Positions 47,856 to 59,069 are shown, counted from the first letter of the stretch. The stretch: DNA of 64,000 nucleotides from Paracoccus mutanolyticus (GCF_003285265.1 NZ_CP030239.1:930001-994000), one strand, 5' to 3'. The notes: generated from the sequence alone by a model not told the origin. Translations and numbers: made by a program.

Positions 47856-49298
47856 TCAGTTGTTGTAGGCGTTTTCGCCGTGCACGGTCACGTCCAGCCC
47901 CTGGCGTTCGTCGTTCGCGGCCACGCGCAGCCCGATCACCGCCTTGACGATCATCAGCGCGACAAAGGACACGACCCCTGACCAGACCACCGCGACGACG
48001 ACGCCCAGCGCCTGCGTCGCGACCTGGCCCGCGATGCTGTAGCCCTCGGCCACCGCGCCGGTCGCATAGTCGAAGACCCCCGACCCGCCCAGCGAGGGCG
48101 CGGCGAAGACGCCCGTCAGGATGGCGCCGACGATGCCGCCGATGCCGTGGATGCCGAACACGTCCAGGCTTTCGTCGATGCCCAGCCGGCCCTTCAGCGA
48201 GATCACGAACCACATGCACAGGAAGCCCGCCGCCAGGCCGATCACGATCGCACCCATCGGTCCGACGAAGCCCGCCGCGGGCGTGATCCCGACCAGACCC
48301 GCGATGGCCCCCGAGACGCCGCCCAGAAGCGAGGGGTGGCCGCGGAACAGCCATTCGCCGAAGGCCCAGGCCAGCGCGGCGGCCGAGGTGGCGACAGTGG
48401 TGTTCAGGATCGCCATGGCGGCGGTGCCGGTGGCCTCCATGTTCGAGCCCGCGTTGAAGCCGAACCAGCCGATCCACAGCAGGCAGCCGCCGAGCAGCGT
48501 GAAGGGCAGGTTGTGCGGCGCCATCAGCTCCTTGCCGAAGCCCAGGCGCGGACCCACGACCAGGGCTGCGACCAGGCCCGCGACGCCCGCGTTGATGTGG
48601 ATGACGGTGCCGCCGGCAAAGTCCAGGTCGCCATGGCCGAACAGATAGCCCGCGGGCGCGTCATAGGCGCTGGGGCCGCCCCACCACCAGACCATGTGGG
48701 CCATCGGCAGGTAGCTGAAGAAGAACCAGATCACCACGAACAGCAGCATGGCCGAGAACTTCATCCGCTCGACGGTGGCGCCCACGATCAGCGCCGGCGC
48801 GATGCAGGCGAAGGCCATCTGGAAGATGACGAAGACATATTCCGGGACAAAGACGTTCTGCGTGAAGGTTTCGGCCAGGGTGCCGGTGTTCACGCCCGCA
48901 AGGAAGGCCTTGGACAGCCCGCCGATGAAGGGCGTCAGCCAGGTCGCGTCCTCGGCCGAGCCCGCCCCGGTGAAGGCCAGCGAATAGCCGAAGCAGACCC
49001 ACAGCAGCGACATGATGCAGAACACGGTAAAGACCTGCATCAGCACCGACAGCATGTTCTTGGCCCGCACCAGACCGCCATAGAACAGCGCGAGCCCCGG
49101 GATGGTCATCATCATCACCAGGATGGCCGAGACCATCATCCAGGTCGTGTCGCCCTTGTCGACGATCGGCGCCACGGTTTCGGCCACGGCTGCCGCCGCC
49201 GGGGCGGGTGCCTCCTGCGCCCAGGCCGGCGCGGCCAACCCGACCAGCGTCAGGGCCAGCGCCGGGATCATGGGTGGGATCGCGGGTAATCTTTTCAT
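47856..49298 (-). CDS. amtB: Ammonium transporter
   Basis: 480 residues from 49298. Signal peptide MKRLPAIPPMIPALALTLVG; about 11 TM helices. Conserved GHGDLDFAGGTVIHINAGVA, WIGWFGFNAGSN (pore), and the twin-His region GIHGIGGIVGAILTGVF. It transports NH4+/NH3 across the inner membrane. glnK, the usual partner, is not found next to it on either side. A possible NtrC box lies upstream at 49369. Confidence 0.95.
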   Translation of the reverse strand: MKRLPAIPPMIPALALTLVGLAAPAWAQEAPAPAAAAVAETVAPIVDKGDTTWMMVSAILVMMMTIPGLALFYGGLVRAKNMLSVLMQVFTVFCIMSLLWVCFGYSLAFTGAGSAEDATWLTPFIGGLSKAFLAGVNTGTLAETFTQNVFVPEYVFVIFQMAFACIAPALIVGATVERMKFSAMLLFVVIWFFFSYLPMAHMVWWWGGPSAYDAPAGYLFGHGDLDFAGGTVIHINAGVAGLVAALVVGPRLGFGKELMAPHNLPFTLLGGCLLWIGWFGFNAGSNMEATGTAAMAILNTTVATSAAALAWAFGEWLFRGHPSLLGGVSGAIAGLVGITPAAGFVGPMGAIVIGLAAGFLCMWFVISLKGRLGIDESLDVFGIHGIGGIVGAILTGVFAAPSLGGSGVFDYATGAVAEGYSIAGQVATQALGVVVAVVWSGVVSFVALMIVKAVIGLRVAANDERQGLDVTVHGENAYNN

Positions 49299-49368
49299 GG
49301 TTCCTGCACCTTCTCTCTGCTTGCAGCAGTTCCGTGTCGCTGCCAGAAAATCCGGCGATTTCGCGCAA

Positions 49369-49383
49369 GCACAAGCTTTGTGC
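49369..49383. promoter_or_regulatory. Possible NtrC-binding site upstream of amtB
   Basis: GCACAAGCTTTGTGC is a 15-bp palindrome fitting GCAC-N7-GTGC, the NtrC half-site arrangement. It is 71-85 bp before the amtB start. A clear sigma-54 -24/-12 element is not visible, but some Rhodobacterales NtrC regulons use sigma-70. Confidence 0.5.
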
Positions 49384-49554
49384 AGGTTTTCCCCCGCCCC
49401 GCTTGCAGACAGCCCGCTTTTTCATCACGGCGTCGGCGGAATGCGGCCTGCGGCGGCAGTTCACTGATCGGTCATCGCGGTTCTCAATCCCGGGGCTTTC
49501 CTGTATCCTGCGCGCCAATCAGGCCGGAGCACCCGGCTGGGCAGGATTACAGGC

Positions 49555-51924
49555 ATGAAGAAACCCACCGGCCGGGGCCGGATCGTCGCCGACAAGCGCA
49601 ATTTCGACCAACCCCAGAAAAACACGCAGAAACAGCCGGCCAAACCGACCCGCAGGCGGGCCGCGCGGCCGCCCCGGCGCGGCAATGTGCTCAGCCGGGG
49701 AATCGCCGGGATCGTCAGCCTGGTCTGGCGGGTGGTCTGGGGCTCGTTCTGGCGCCTGGGGCTGACCATGGTCGCGATCCTCGCGGCGGCCAGCTTCTAT
49801 TACTACACCACCCTGCCCGAGGCTTCGGCACTGTTCGACGGCCGTGCCCGGGGTTCGGTCACCATGCTGGACGGCGACGACCAGGTCTTTGCCTGGCGTG
49901 GCGAAACATTCGGCATGGTCAGCGCCGACAAGATCGCGCCGGTGCTGAAGAACGCCGTCGTCGCGACCGAGGACAAGCGATTCTACCGCCACATCGGCGT
50001 CGACCCGCAGGGCATCGCGAGCGCCGTCAAGATCAACCTGGCCGCCGGGCGCGGCCCGCTGGAGGGCAACGGCGGCTCGACCATCACCCAGCAGGTCGCG
50101 AAGCTTCTGTGCCTGGGCGAGACCTTCGACCCGATCCGCTGGAAATCCGAGGCCGAGTACGAGGCCGAGTGCCGCAAGTCCTCGATCTGGCGCAAGGTCA
50201 AGGAAGTGCCCTATGCCCTGGCGATGGAGTTCAAGTATTCCAAGCAGGACATCCTGAACATCTACATGAACCGCTCCTACCTGGGCGCCGGCGCGCGCGG
50301 GTTCGAGGCGGCCTCGCAGCGCTATTTCGACAAGTCGGCCGCCGAGGTGACGGCGCCCGAGGCGGCGATGCTGGCGGGCCTGCTGAAAGCGCCCAGCTAT
50401 TTCGCGCCCACCTCGAACCTGGAACGGGCGCAGGACCGCGCGACCGTGATCCTGGGGCTGATGCACGACCAGGGCTATCTGGACGACGCGCAATATGCGC
50501 AGGCCAAGGCCCATCCGGCCGTGCTGTCGAAGGCCGCCGCCGCGCGCGCGGGCGGCTATTTCGCCGACTGGGTGATGGAATCGGGGCCAGGCTTCCTGAC
50601 CAGCGAGACGACCGAGGACGTGACCATCAAGACCACCTTCGACCAGCGCATCCAGCGCGCGGCCGAACGGGCGCTGAAGCGCGTCTTCGACGAAAAGGTC
50701 GCCAAGGGCTCGACCGCGCAGGCGGCCGTGGTCGTGATGTCGCCCGACGGTGCGGTGCGGGCGATGATCGGCGGGCGCGACAACACCGCGACCGGCACCT
50801 TCAACCGCGCGACCCAGGCCAAGCGGCAGGTCGGCTCCAGCTTCAAGCCCTTCGTCTATGCGGCGGCGCTGGACCAGGGCTACGGGCCGAACGACCGCAT
50901 CCTGGACGCGCCGCTGACGATCAACGTGCGCGGCTCGGGTCCCTGGTCGCCGCAGAACTATTCGCGCCGCTACATGGGCGAGGTGACGCTGACCCGCGCG
51001 CTGGCCAATTCGCTGAACACCGCGACGATCCGGCTGCAGGAAATCGCCGGGCGCGAAGCCGTGCGCCGCGTCGCCGCCGACTTCGGCTTTTCCGCCAACG
51101 AGGACATGGCCAGCGGCCCTTCGCTGGGGCTGGGGGTGTCGGAATCGACCCTGCTGAACATGACCGCCGCCTATGCCGGCATCCGCAACGGCGGCACCGC
51201 CGTGCGCCCCTACGGCCTGGTCGAGCTGCGCATCAAGGGCGACGACCAGCCGCTGATCGGCCAGTCGGGCGGCATGGGCCAGCGCGTCATCTCGCAGAAG
51301 GCCGCCGGAGAGCTGATCGGCATGATGGAGCAGGTGATCCAGCACGGCACCGGCGGGCGCGCGAAACTGGGCAACCGCCCGGCGGCGGGCAAGACCGGCA
51401 CCACCAACAGCTATCGCGACGCCTGGTTCATCGGCTTCACCGGCCAGTATGTGACCGGGGTGTGGCTGGGCAACGACGACAACAAGCCGCTGAAGGGCGT
51501 GACCGGCGGCGGCCTTCCGGCCGAGATCTGGCAGGCCGTGATGGCCGAGATCCACGACGGCCTGCCGGTCGAGCCGCTGGGCAACTTCGTCTTCGACGCC
51601 TCGGGGGCGGTGCCCAGCGTGGTCAGCTCGCAGACCCCGGACGGATCGACCGACCCGCTGGCGGCGGCGCTGTCCGAGGCGCTGGGCCAGCCCCAGCCGC
51701 AGGGCACGGCGCCCCGGACCGAGGGCAGCACGCTTGCCAGCGACGGTGCCCAGCCCGGCCGGACCCTGCCCGATCCGGGCGTGCCGGGCACCACGCCCCC
51801 CACCTTCCCGGCCGAGACCTCCTCGGCCGACGGCATGGATACCGAGGTCTCGCCCGACGACCCGCTGACCCAGGCCCTGCGCGGCATCGAGGGCGTCTAC
51901 AGCAGTGACGCCCGCGCGACATGC
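49555..51924 (+). CDS. mrcA: Penicillin-binding protein 1A (bifunctional transglycosylase/transpeptidase)
   Basis: Residues 1-70 are basic with one TM (FWRLGLTMVAILAAASFYYY). GT51 domain: VVATEDKRFYRHIGVDPQGI (catalytic Glu in ATEDKRF), GGSTITQQVAKLL. Transpeptidase: VGSSFKPFVYAAAL (SxxK), the SxN-type SLNTATIR, and AGKTGTTNSYRDAWFIGF (KTGT). The Ala/Pro/Thr-rich tail follows. The frame runs on past a terminator at 51926 with no proper stop, so a base error near 51905-51915 is likely and the end given is provisional. It builds and cross-links peptidoglycan. Confidence 0.92.
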
Positions 51925-51925
51925 C

Positions 51926-51955
51926 AAGGGCCGGCCCCCAAGGCCGGCCCTTTTT
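51926..51955 (+). terminator. Terminator after mrcA
   Basis: AAGGGCCGGCC (51926-51936) pairs with GGCCGGCCCTT (51942-51952) around CCCAA, followed by TTT. It stops mrcA and faces mlaC convergently. Confidence 0.9.
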
Positions 51956-51975
51956 CTGTCGTCCCCCTCCGGGCT

Positions 51976-52572
51976 TCAGCCGGCCTGTTGCAGGTCCGCG
52001 GTCAGCGCCGCCATGTCGCCCTTGCGCCGGGCCAGCATCGCCCCGATCTCGGCCCGCTCGGACGCCAGCATGTTCACCCCTTCGATGATGATGTTGAAAT
52101 AGCGGCTTTTCCCAGACTTGTCCGAGACGTGCCACTCGACCTCCATCGGGCTGCGCCCCTTGAGATAGGCGATCGAGGTCACGGCGAAGAAGCTTTTCAC
52201 CGGCCGCGCGTCGGTCACCTCGATCTTCGATCCGATGAACTCGCGGAACCGCTTGCCGTATTTGCGCCCGATATAGCCCTGGAACGCCTGCCGATAGGCC
52301 GCGAACTCGGCCGCGCCGGCCTGCCGCGCCGCCGGGCCCAGGGCGGACCGCGCGATGATGTCCACGTCGGCGTAGCGCGCGAAGATCGCCTCGAACGCCC
52401 GGTACATCTGCGCCGGCGGCTGGCCCGCGTTGATGACGGCATAGACCTCGTCCAGCGATTGCTGGACCAGCGCGCGCGCGCTCTCGGTGTTCAGCGCAAG
52501 CGCGGGGGTGGCGGCCAGGGCGCAGCCCGCGGCCATCAGCCCCAGGAACCCGCGGCGGGTCTCATTCGGCAT
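51976..52572 (-). CDS. mlaC: MlaC-type phospholipid-binding protein
   Basis: 198 residues from 52572: MPNETRRGFLGLMAAGCALA is a twin-arginine-like signal (TRRGFLG). The mature part is AIFARYADVDIIARSALGPA, QGYIGRKYGKRFREFIGSKI, VEWHVSDKSGKSRYFNIII. This is the MlaC (Ttg2D) fold that ferries phospholipids between outer membrane MlaA and inner MlaFEDB. It is followed upstream by the mlaA remnant, the common mlaA-mlaC order. The frame is intact; an ATG at 52599 is an alternative. Confidence 0.88.
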   Translation of the reverse strand: MPNETRRGFLGLMAAGCALAATPALALNTESARALVQQSLDEVYAVINAGQPPAQMYRAFEAIFARYADVDIIARSALGPAARQAGAAEFAAYRQAFQGYIGRKYGKRFREFIGSKIEVTDARPVKSFFAVTSIAYLKGRSPMEVEWHVSDKSGKSRYFNIIIEGVNMLASERAEIGAMLARRKGDMAALTADLQQAG

Positions 52573-52701
52573 AAGGGTCAATCTCGTCTCCTTGCGCACC
52601 CAGCCTGGCGGCGATGCTGGGTCCAGATCAGCCGCGTCTGGCGCATAACTATCGGCGCGTTCGTGAGGACGCTATCGACGGAATCGCCGAACCGCGCCCG
52701 A

Positions 52702-53079
52702 TCACCGGCTTTCTGAGTCGGCGCGCATCCCCAGCCCGATCAGGTATTCGTCGCGGTTCAGCACCGCATGCATCGGGTCGATGACCAGATCGACCAGCCG
52801 CCCCGCCGTGTCGCGCAGGGTCGAGGGGCCCAGCACCGGCAATTCCAGATAGGCCCCCTCGCCCACCCCCCAGACGGCAAGCGTCTGGCCGAAATCGGTG
52901 TCCAGTTCGGGCAGGGCGAAATCGGCCGTGGCCGGGTCCAGGAACCCGCCAAGACCCAGCGAGGTGTTGACCAGGAACCGCAGCCCGGTGCGGATCGCGG
53001 GCTCGGGCCGGCCCTGCAGCAGGTGGTTCACCGCCTTGCCGGGCTGCCCCAGGTTCGAACCGAAGTTCCCGATCCCCGC
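52702..53079 (-). pseudogene. mlaA: MlaA (VacJ) lipoprotein, N-terminal third missing
   Basis: The recognisable part begins GIGNFGSNLGQPGKAVNHLL and continues with IRTGLRFLVNTSLGLGGFLD, TDFGQTLAVWGVGEGAYLEL, PVLGPSTLRDTAGRLVD. This is the C-terminal two-thirds of MlaA. The frame stays open upstream to 53379, but the first 100 residues (including a Gly-run MGGGGGSGAGGA) match no MlaA and lack a lipobox. MlaA removes phospholipids from the outer leaflet. Without its signal it cannot be exported. Confidence 0.78.
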
Positions 53080-53423
53080 AAGCACCGCGCCGCCCGCCCC
53101 GGACCCGCCGCCGCCGCCCATGCCCGAGGTCAGCGGCCTGAAGACAGGCAACTCGCCTTTGCCAAGAGCGGCCGGCGTTTCGTGCTCAAATTCGGCAACT
53201 TGGATGCCCCCCGGCACCAGGTCGAGATTCGGCAAAAGCTGTGTGTCACATCGATGATCCAGCGCGTCAATCTTGTGATAACCTTTCGTTGCTATGCCCG
53301 GTCGGGCAACTGGCGGATTCAGGCCGGGGGGCGGGAATAGTTCCTGTTCCGGGCCGTAGCTTTGGGATATGCGCTGCAACGACTCCGGGCAAGCCCGGCG
53401 GGACGATCTGGGAAGGAAGCGGC
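53080..53423. other. Unassigned stretch before the type I secretion genes
   Basis: An open minus-strand frame covers most of it but matches nothing known to me. It replaces the expected mlaA 5' end. TGTGATAACCTTTCGTTGC near 53272 is an AT-richer patch that may hold a promoter for the downstream secretion genes. Confidence 0.4.
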
Positions 53424-55165
53424 ATGGCCCTGGCGCCGATGCGACACGACGGCCGAAACGAACTGCTTCAGGCGCGCGGCAACGCCTGGCATCTCTACGC
53501 CTTTGTCGGCGTGTTCTCGTTTGCCGTGAACCTGCTGATGCTGACGGGCCCGCTGTTCATGATGCAGGTCTACGACCGCGTCCTGGCCTCGCGCTCGGTG
53601 GAAACGCTGACGGCGCTGTTCCTGCTGGTGGTGTTCCTGTTTTTGCTGATGGGCCTGCTGGACCTGGCGCGCAACCGCGTCATGGCCCGCGTCGCCGCCC
53701 GCTTCCAGGAACGGATGGAGGGGCGGGTGTTCACCGCCGCGCTGCAGGACGGCGGCGTCACCGGGTCCGAGGCGGTGGTCAAGGGCGGCATGCGCGATCT
53801 CGAGGCCGTGCAGCGCCTGATCGGCTCGCCCGTGCTGATGGCGCTGTTCGACCTGCCCTGGGCGCCCTTCTTCCTGGCGGCGGTCTTCCTGTTCCACTGG
53901 TTTTTGGGCGCGGTCGCGACGGCGGGCCTTCTGGTCCTGGTCGTGGCCACGCTGCTGAACCAGTGGATGGGCCGCGAATCGCTGCAAAAGGCCAGCATCG
54001 CAGCGCAATCGGCCGAACGCATGTCCGACCTTTACCGCGAGGAGGGCGAGCTGATCGGCTCGCTCGGGATGCGGCAGGCGGCCTTCCGGCGCTGGCAGGC
54101 CGCCCGCGACACCGCGACCGAGGCCGCGATGCAGGGCCAGGACCGCGCCACCGGCTTCACCGTCTTTTCCCGCACCTTCCGCCTGTTCCTGCAAAGCGCG
54201 CTTCTGGCCGCCGGCGCTTGGCTGGTGCTGCGCCAGGAGGTGACGCCGGGCGCGATGATCGCCTCCTCCATCCTGATGGGCCGCGCACTCGCGCCGATCG
54301 AACAGGTGGTAGGCGGCTGGTCCATCGTCCAGCGCGCCCAGGACGGCTGGAAGCGGCTGGGCGACCTGCTGTCGCGCCGCCCGCCCAGCCCCGCCCGCAC
54401 CCCCCTGCCCCGGCCCCGCGCCCAGCTCGAGGTGCGCAACCTGACCGTGGTGCCGCCGGGCCAGACCGCGCCCACCCTGCGCGGCGTCAGCTTCGACCTG
54501 GGCCCCGGCCTTGCGCTGGGTGTCATCGGCCCCTCGGGCGCGGGCAAGACCACGCTCGCCCGCGCGCTGATCGGGGCCTGGCCGGTGGCCGGCGGCTCGA
54601 TCCGGCTCGACGGGGCGACGCTCGACCAATACGATCCCGACGTGCTGGGCGGCCTGGTCGGCTACCTGCCCCAGCAGGTGACGCTGTTCGACGGCACCAT
54701 CGCCGAAAACATCGCCCGCCTCTCGCCCGACCCGGACCCGCAGCGGATCGTCGCCGCCGCCACCGCCGCCGCCGCGCATCGCATGATCCTGGATCTGCCG
54801 CTGGGCTATGACACGCCCGTCAGCCACAGCGGCGGCCGGCTTTCGGGCGGGCAGATCCAGCGCATCGGCCTGGCGCGCGCGCTTTACGCCGACCCGGCGA
54901 TCTTTGTCCTGGACGAGCCGAACTCGAACCTCGACAACGAGGCTCGGCGGCGCTGAACCTGGCGATCCGCACCATCAAGGCGCGCGGCGGCGCGGTCATC
55001 ATCATGGCCCACCGCCCCGCCGCGATCAGCGAATGCGAACTGCTTCTGGTGATGGAACAGGGCATGCGCCGCGCCTTCGGCCCGCGCGACGAGGTGCTGC
55101 AGTCCGTGGTGCGCAACGCCGAACAGATCGCGCGGTCCAAGGGCCAGGGCGGAGGGGTGACATGA
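53424..55165 (+). CDS. Type I secretion system permease/ATPase (one frameshift)
   Basis: ATG 53424 after GGAAGG. N-terminal TM domain: [20 protein letters not shown] (the PrtD/AprD-type motif), [20 protein letters not shown]. ATPase: [55 protein letters not shown] base loss near 54945 (GGG to GG) shifts the frame; the rest ([20 protein letters not shown]) runs to 55165. It exports proteins in one step with HlyD and an outer-membrane TolC. No RTX substrate gene is adjacent. Confidence 0.9.
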
Positions 55166-56565
55166 CCGACCTGAAACGCGCGCGCGCCGCCGTCGAAAAG
55201 CTGCCCCACGACCCGGCCGCGGCCCGTCCGGCGCCGCAGCCGGCGCCACCCGCCGCCGCCCCGCCGCCGGCGCGACCGGACTGGTCGGCCCGGGGCGCCA
55301 TCCTGCTGGGGGTCCTGTCGCTGGCCCTGCTGGTCGGCGGCTTCGGCCTCTGGTCCGTCGCCGCCCGCATCAGCGGCGCCGTGGTCGCCTCGGGCCAGGT
55401 CGAGGTCGAACAGCGCCGCCAGATCGTCCAGCATCCCGACGGCGGCGTGGTCGCCGAAATCCTCGTGCACGAGGGCGAGACCGTCGCCGCCGGCCAGCCG
55501 CTGATCCGGCTGGACGGGGCGCTTCTGGGTACCGAACTCGCCATCGTCGAGGGCCAATATTTCGAGATCCTCGCCCGCCGCGGCCGGCTCGAGGCCGAGC
55601 GCTCCGACCGCACCGAAATCGTCTTCCCCGAGGAACTGGTCGCCGCCTCCCGCACCCATCCCGACTATCGGGCGCTGATGGCGGGCCAGCAGGACCTGTT
55701 CCGCGCCCGCATGGACACGCTGAACCAGTCGCTCGGCCAGCTCGCCAAGCAGGCCGAACAGATCGGCTCGCAGATCAAGGGCATCGACGCCCAGAACGAC
55801 GCCCTGCAAAAGCAGCGCGACTTCATCGCCCAGGAACTGCGCGACCAGCGCACGCTGCTCGACAAGGGCCTGGCCCAGGCGCCCCGCGTCCTGGCCCTGG
55901 AACGCGAGGCGGCGCGCCTCGACGGGCTCCTGGGCGAAACCACCGCCAGCCGCGCCCAGGCGGAAACGCAGCTTGCCGAGATCGACCTGTCGCGGCTGGA
56001 AAAATCCGCCGCCTATCGCGAACAGGCCGAAACCGAGCTGCGCGACCTCGGTTACCGCGAACTGGAACTGGCCGAACGCCGCCGCGCGCTGACCGAACAG
56101 GTGGCCCGGCTGGAAATCCGCGCCCCGGTCGCAGGCGTGGTGCAGGAATCCCAGGTCACGACGCCGCGTTCGGTGATCCGGGCGGCGGACCCGATCCTTT
56201 ACATCATCCCGCAGGACCGCCCGCTGGTGGTGGCCGCCCGCATCGCCACGATCAACATCGACGAGGTGCATCCGGGCCAGCAGGTCGTGCTGCGGTTCTC
56301 GTCCTTCTCGTCGCGCACGACGCCGGAAATCGACGGCGTGCTCAGCCGCGTCTCGGCCGACACGCTCGTCGACCAGGCGACCCATGTGCCCTATTACCGC
56401 GCCGAGGTGACGATCCCGCCCGAACAGATCGCCAAGCTCAAGGGCCTCGACCTGGTGCCCGGCATGCCGGTCGAGGTCTATGTCCAGACCGGCGAACGCA
56501 GCCCGCTGGCCTATCTGATGAAGCCGCTCAGCGACTACTTCACCCGCGCCTTCCGGGAAAACTGA
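55162..56565 (+). CDS. HlyD-family type I secretion periplasmic adaptor
   Basis: The ATG overlaps the ATPase stop (ATGA). 467 residues: a Pro/Ala-rich cytoplasmic N-terminus, one TM ([17 protein letters not shown]), a biotinyl/lipoyl-like strand [20 protein letters not shown], a long coiled coil (residues 130-290; [40 protein letters not shown]), then [19 protein letters not shown]. It bridges the ATPase and TolC. The frame is intact. TolC is not in the window. Confidence 0.94.
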   Translation: MTDLKRARAAVEKLPHDPAAARPAPQPAPPAAAPPPARPDWSARGAILLGVLSLALLVGGFGLWSVAARISGAVVASGQVEVEQRRQIVQHPDGGVVAEILVHEGETVAAGQPLIRLDGALLGTELAIVEGQYFEILARRGRLEAERSDRTEIVFPEELVAASRTHPDYRALMAGQQDLFRARMDTLNQSLGQLAKQAEQIGSQIKGIDAQNDALQKQRDFIAQELRDQRTLLDKGLAQAPRVLALEREAARLDGLLGETTASRAQAETQLAEIDLSRLEKSAAYREQAETELRDLGYRELELAERRRALTEQVARLEIRAPVAGVVQESQVTTPRSVIRAADPILYIIPQDRPLVVAARIATINIDEVHPGQQVVLRFSSFSSRTTPEIDGVLSRVSADTLVDQATHVPYYRAEVTIPPEQIAKLKGLDLVPGMPVEVYVQTGERSPLAYLMKPLSDYFTRAFREN

Positions 56566-56597
56566 CGGCGCGCGCCCGCCGGTCCCGCCCCGGGCTT

Positions 56598-56660
56598 CTG
56601 TCGTGTCGAAATATCCCGGGGGAACGCGCCCGCCGGGCGCGTGGGGGCAGAGCCCCCGCC
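56598..56660. repeat. Dispersed intergenic stem-loop repeat, copy B
   Basis: TGTCGTGTCGAAATATCCCG, then stem CGCGCCCG / CGGGCGCG, then GGGGGC-AGAG-CCCCC. It is closely similar to copy C at 61150 and shares its 5' core with copy A. It lies between the HlyD gene and argF. Confidence 0.7.
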
Positions 56661-56723
56661 ACCCTCGGCCGCCTGCCACACGGGCAGGCACCATCGCAAG
56701 CGGTCCCGGGCCGACGGCCGCCT

Positions 56724-57650
56724 TCAGACCCCCAGGCACCAGCGCATGACGGCCTTCTGCGCGTGCAGCCGGTTTTCGGCCTCGTCGAAGATGACCGAAT
56801 TGGGCCCGTCCATCACCGCGCTCGTCACCTCGTCGTCGCGATGCGCGGGCAGGCAGTGCATGAACAGCGCATCGGGCTTGGCCCGCGCCATCAGCGCCTC
56901 GTTGACCTGATAGCCGCGCAGCTGGTTGTGGCGCCGCTCGCGCGCCGACTGCGGGTCGTGCATCGACACCCAGGTGTCGGTGACCACCAGGTCCGCCCCC
57001 TCGACCGCCTTCATCGGATCGCGCTCGATGGCGACGGTCACGCCCTGCGCCCGGGCAAAGGCCACGGCCTCAGGCTCGGGGTCCAGGGTCGAGGGTCCGG
57101 TGAAGGTGAAGTCATAGCCGAACTGCCCCGCCGCATGGATCATCGAGGCGCAGACGTTGTTGCCGTCCCCCGACCACACCACCTTGCGGCCCGCGATCGG
57201 GCCGCGATGCTCCTCGAAGGTCATCACGTCGGCCATGATCTGGCAGGGATGGGTGCGGTTCGTCAGCCCGTTGATGACCGGCACGCTGGCGTATTCCGCC
57301 ATCTCCAGCAGCGTCGCCTCCTCGAAGGTGCGGATCATGATCAGGTCGACATAGCGCGACAGCACCCGGGCGGTGTCGGCGATGGTCTCGCCATGGCCCA
57401 GCTGCATCTCCTTGCCCGACAGCACCATGGTCGAGCCGCCCATCTGCCGCACCCCCAGGTCGAAGCTGACCCGCGTCCGCGTCGAGGGCTTCTCGAAGAT
57501 CAGCGCCACCATCCGGTTCTTCAGCGCCAGGTCCGCGTCCAGCGCGCCCCGGGGCTGGCCCGCGCGGGCGTCCTTCATCCGGCGGGCGCTGTCGATCATG
57601 CCCCGCAAGGCGGCCTTGTCGGTCAGATGGATGTCAAGGAAACTGTTCAT
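56724..57650 (-). CDS. argF: Ornithine carbamoyltransferase
   Basis: 308 residues from 57650 ([20 protein letters not shown]). Carbamoyl-phosphate motif [55 protein letters not shown] (HCLP). It converts ornithine plus carbamoyl phosphate to citrulline. The frame is intact. It follows argD on the same strand with a 90-bp gap. Confidence 0.96.
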   Translation of the reverse strand: MNSFLDIHLTDKAALRGMIDSARRMKDARAGQPRGALDADLALKNRMVALIFEKPSTRTRVSFDLGVRQMGGSTMVLSGKEMQLGHGETIADTARVLSRYVDLIMIRTFEEATLLEMAEYASVPVINGLTNRTHPCQIMADVMTFEEHRGPIAGRKVVWSGDGNNVCASMIHAAGQFGYDFTFTGPSTLDPEPEAVAFARAQGVTVAIERDPMKAVEGADLVVTDTWVSMHDPQSARERRHNQLRGYQVNEALMARAKPDALFMHCLPAHRDDEVTSAVMDGPNSVIFDEAENRLHAQKAVMRWCLGV

Positions 57651-57740
57651 TGTCACTGTCTTTCGATGCTTGCGGCCAGCAAGCCGCGTCGCCGGCGCAA
57701 GGTCAAGGCCCCGCGCCGGCCTTTCCGCCCCGGAAAGCCG

Positions 57741-58907
57741 CTATTCCAGCCGCCCGGCGGCCCGGTCGAGCCGCTGGACGGCCTCGGCGATCTCCGCGTC
57801 GGTGATGGTCAGGGGCGGCAGCAGGCGCAGCACGCCGTCGCCCGCCGGCACCGTCAGGATGTGCTCGGCATAGCCCGCCTTGACCAGGTCGGCCGGCGCC
57901 ACCTTGCACTTCAGCCCCAGCATCAGCCCCTGGCCGCGCACTGACTCGAAGACCTCGGGATGGGCTGCGACCAGCGCCTCCAGCTTCTGGCGCAGCAGCC
58001 CCGCCTTGCGGTTCACCTCGGCCAGGAAGGCCGGGTCGGCGACGATCTCCATGACGCGCGCGCCCACCGCGCAGGCCAGCGGGTTGCCGCCATAGGTCGA
58101 GCCATGCGTGCCCGCCGCCATGCCCGCGGCCGCGGCCTCGGTCGCCAGCACCGCGCCCAGCGGAAAGCCGCCGCCGATGCCCTTGGCCACCATCATGATG
58201 TCGGGGCTGACGGCCGCCCATTCATGCGCGAACAGCTTGCCCGTCCGGCCCATGCCGGACTGCACCTCGTCCAGGATCAGCAGCGCCCCGGTCCGGTCGC
58301 ACAGCGCGCGCACCCGCCGCAGGTCGGCGTCGGGCAGCGGCCGGATGCCGCCCTCGCCCTGCACCGGCTCCAGCATGACGGCGGCGGTGCGCTCCGAGAT
58401 CGCCGCCTCCAGCGCATCCATGTCGCCCCAGGGCAGGTGGACAAAGCCCGGCATCAGCGGCCCGAACCCCTTGACCATCTTCTCCCCGCCCGAGGCGGCG
58501 ATGGCCCCGGTCGAACGGCCGTGGAACGCCCCCTCGAAGGTCAGGATCTCGCTGCGGTCCTCGCCCTTCTCGGACCAGTATTTGCGCGCCATCTTGATCG
58601 CCAGCTCCGCGGCCTCGGTGCCGGAATTGGTGACGAAGACGGTGTCGGCGAAGGTATGGGCGACCAGCAGGTCGGCCAGCCGCTCCTGCTCGGGGATCTG
58701 GTACAGGTTCGAGACATGCCAGATCCGCCCCGCCTGTTCGGTCAGCGCGGCGACCAGGGCGGGGTTCGCATGGCCCAGCGCATTGACCGCGATGCCCGCG
58801 CCCAGGTCCAGGTATCGCGTGCCGTCCGTGGCGATGGCCCAGGCACCCTCGCCGCGCTCAAAGGCGATGGGCGCGCGGTTGTAGGTCGGCAGGACGTGCG
58901 AAATCAT
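57741..58907 (-). CDS. argD: Acetylornithine aminotransferase
   Basis: 388 residues from 58907. PLP lysine region [20 protein letters not shown] and [21 protein letters not shown]-terminal [40 protein letters not shown]. It transaminates N-acetylglutamate semialdehyde. It is in an argD-argF operon. The frame is intact. Confidence 0.96.
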   Translation of the reverse strand: MISHVLPTYNRAPIAFERGEGAWAIATDGTRYLDLGAGIAVNALGHANPALVAALTEQAGRIWHVSNLYQIPEQERLADLLVAHTFADTVFVTNSGTEAAELAIKMARKYWSEKGEDRSEILTFEGAFHGRSTGAIAASGGEKMVKGFGPLMPGFVHLPWGDMDALEAAISERTAAVMLEPVQGEGGIRPLPDADLRRVRALCDRTGALLILDEVQSGMGRTGKLFAHEWAAVSPDIMMVAKGIGGGFPLGAVLATEAAAAGMAAGTHGSTYGGNPLACAVGARVMEIVADPAFLAEVNRKAGLLRQKLEALVAAHPEVFESVRGQGLMLGLKCKVAPADLVKAGYAEHILTVPAGDGVLRLLPPLTITDAEIAEAVQRLDRAAGRLE

Positions 58908-59069
58908 GGGATTGTCCTCGCGGAATGCCGCGGCAAGGCGGCGCAGGTTGACAGGAAGAAGGGCAGGCAGGATCGGACGTCGAACAGGTCAACGTCGGGG
59001 ACGGGCAATCTGGGCGGTCCGAACGATCATGGCCGCCAGATAGCGCGAAACCGCCCCCGGCGCAAGGTT

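Noticed and set aside
49299..49368. Sigma-54 promoter for amtB
   Set aside because: The best GG/GC pair on the minus strand has an 11-nt gap rather than the required 10, so I did not call it.
49519..51927. An 802-codon minus-strand frame opposite mrcA
   Set aside because: It mirrors a well-supported PBP1A gene, is rich in His, Arg, Gly and Ala as in other shadow frames, and has no recognisable motif.
51900..52716. Extension of the mrcA frame by about 260 codons
   Set aside because: It passes straight through a strong terminator and over mlaC in antisense. A lost stop by a small indel is more likely than a real fusion.
54820..56739. A 639-codon minus-strand frame opposite the HlyD gene
   Set aside because: The plus-strand HlyD adaptor is clear; the minus frame is its antisense shadow.
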